Shown: in pieces, positions 5,977 to 6,860 of the stretch
How positions within the stretch are numbered: the stretch's first letter is position 1
Layout of the letters: every line of letters begins with the position of its first letter
Origin: JBLHLB01 sp047618505
Lineage (GTDB): Bacteria > Planctomycetota > UBA1135 > GCA-002686595
Assembly (NCBI GenBank): GCA_047618505.1
Contig: JBLHLB010000222.1
Location: 1-6,860, forward strand
Length of the DNA stretch: 6,860 nucleotides
Reading direction: 5' to 3'
Position numbers and translations under genes: made by a program
Notes under the pieces: model-generated
Database searches by the model: none
What the model saw: only the letters and a program-made list of their open reading frames with translations
What the model was told of the DNA's origin: nothing

Positions 5977-6860
5977 GGCGTTGGTGCACAATTCGTAATG
6001 AGGCGCGTCTCCCCTACCCAACTGGCTTAGACCCGAATTGCCACTGATCTGGGGTGGCCAATCGCCGTCAGACGGTTCAGCAACTTGCACGCAACTGACG
6101 CTTCAGTTTCATGAGCTGCCCAATTCCGCAACCGGAGGCTATCACCAAGGATGGACTTGTATCTGAAGAACGTGTTCTCGACGCGGCCCTGTTGATAGTA
6201 GCCAGACTCCTTCTTCCAGCGCCTACGACCGACTCTCTCTACTCGCCGTATGGCCCTGTCTCTTGACGGGGTGCGAGGCTTGCGACGGTTGACTTCTGCT
6301 GCTCTCGTCGGTGGAACAATGACATTCGCGCCGCAGGCTTCAGCTGCATTGTAGATGCCCCTCGTGTCATAGGCTGCGTAGCCTGTGACGCTCTTGATCC
6401 TGCCGGCGGTAGCTTCGATCAGCTGAACCCCAGTGACTGAGTCCTCCCCTCCGATGTCCGTCAGAACCTGCGCGACGATGACGCCTGCCCGATCGACGCC
6501 TATGTGCAGCTTCCGCCATTCTCGTTTTCCTTGTTTGCCGTGCTTTGCAGAGCGCATTCGCCTTCCCCTGCTATCGAGAGCCCAGTGCTGTCGAGGATCA
6601 GATGGATCGGTATCTTGGAACTCACGATGTCGTGATTGACGTTCAGGCCTTTGCTGCGTCGAGACAGTGTTGTGCGGTCCGGCGCTTCGAGAGTCACGTT
6701 CATGAGGTCCAGCACGGATCGAAGGAAGCCCTCTGTTTGGCGCAGTGGCAACCGGAATACGAGCCTCAGCGTTAGAGCCGTTTCAATGGCCAGGTCGGAG
6801 TATCTCTGCGGGGCACTTCGACGACCTGTGGGCCTCGCAGTCCATGCATTGATCGCTTCG
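5977..6860 (-). mobile_element. Third IS5-family element, degenerate, runs off the window
   Basis: The inner end is recognised by GGCGTTGGTGCACA at 5977-5990, which matches the terminal repeat type of the complete IS at 3957-5036. The body up to the window edge is colinear with that element's transposase. The outer end lies beyond 6860. It has the same orientation as the other two IS copies. About 50 nt separate the terminal repeat from the transposase stop, as in the complete copy. Confidence 0.8.
6027..6860 (-). pseudogene. IS5-family transposase, frameshifted and catalytically dead
   Basis: The upstream frame (from the window edge at 6859, reading AINAWTARPTG then SDLAIETALTLRL) contains the first catalytic Asp in LILDSTGLSI. 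Near 6551 the reading switches frame: where the intact relative has GCTGCTGCAAAG, this copy has GCTCTGCAAAG, one base fewer. The downstream frame resumes at AKHGKQGKREWRKLHIG and continues to the TAA at 6027. The second catalytic Asp is lost: VTGYAAYDT replaces VTGDAAYDT of the intact copy (codon TAC for GAC). The Glu in RVENTFFRYK remains. No A-rich slippery site is seen at the shift, so programmed frameshifting is unlikely. Its N-terminus is outside the window. Confidence 0.88.

Noticed and set aside
6540..6565. Programmed frameshift in the third transposase
   Set aside because: No A-rich or other slippery heptamer is present at the switch point, the intact relative is a single frame, and a catalytic Asp is also lost, so decay explains it better.
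1..6860. CRISPR array, tRNA or rRNA genes
   Set aside because: No series of short regularly spaced repeats and no cloverleaf or rRNA-like stretches were recognised by eye.

Overview
The window is bacterial DNA, fairly GC-rich overall. It looks like an accessory, rearranged region and not a conserved operon: five protein-coding loci (four apparently intact, one a clear pseudogene at the right edge) plus a decayed transposase fragment sit among repeats and insertion sequences. Nothing seen fixes the taxon, so the organism is left open.

Left part (1-2321), cassette-like. A class I SAM-dependent methyltransferase (136-972, +) and a DNA alkylation repair (AlkD-type HEAT-repeat) protein (1351-1989, -) converge on a long non-coding repeat unit, unit A (984-1350). 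A second, shorter copy, unit B (2036-2269), separates the repair gene from the next gene. The two units share a gapless 97-nt left module and a gapless 115-nt right module, each about 80% identical by hand alignment. The outer ends of unit B are imperfect inverted repeats of each other. A further 33-nt repeat lies just before the methyltransferase (63-95) and just after unit B (2289-2321). Gene stop codons lie directly against these repeats. This resembles an integron-like cassette array or genes bracketed by MITE-like elements, but no canonical attC core sites were found.

Middle part (2320-5228). An AbgT-family transporter (2320-3951, -) has an IS5-family insertion sequence (about 3957-5036) ending a few bases upstream of its start codon, so its native leader has been replaced. 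The IS carries an apparently intact DDE transposase. Directly next to it is a truncated 5' end of a second, about 80% identical IS (about 5041-5228), recognisable because 156 nt align without gaps at a constant offset of 189 nt.

Right part (5233-6860). rsmG (16S rRNA G527 N7-methyltransferase, -) lies alone between the decayed IS end and a third related IS (from 5977 to beyond the window). That third transposase is dead twice over: a 1-nt frameshift, and loss of the second catalytic Asp (Asp to Tyr). All three IS copies point the same way and leave rsmG in a compound-transposon-like segment.

The genes do not form an obvious pathway. Their common thread is modification or repair of nucleic acids or small molecules plus transport, with a history of repeated insertion and deletion.
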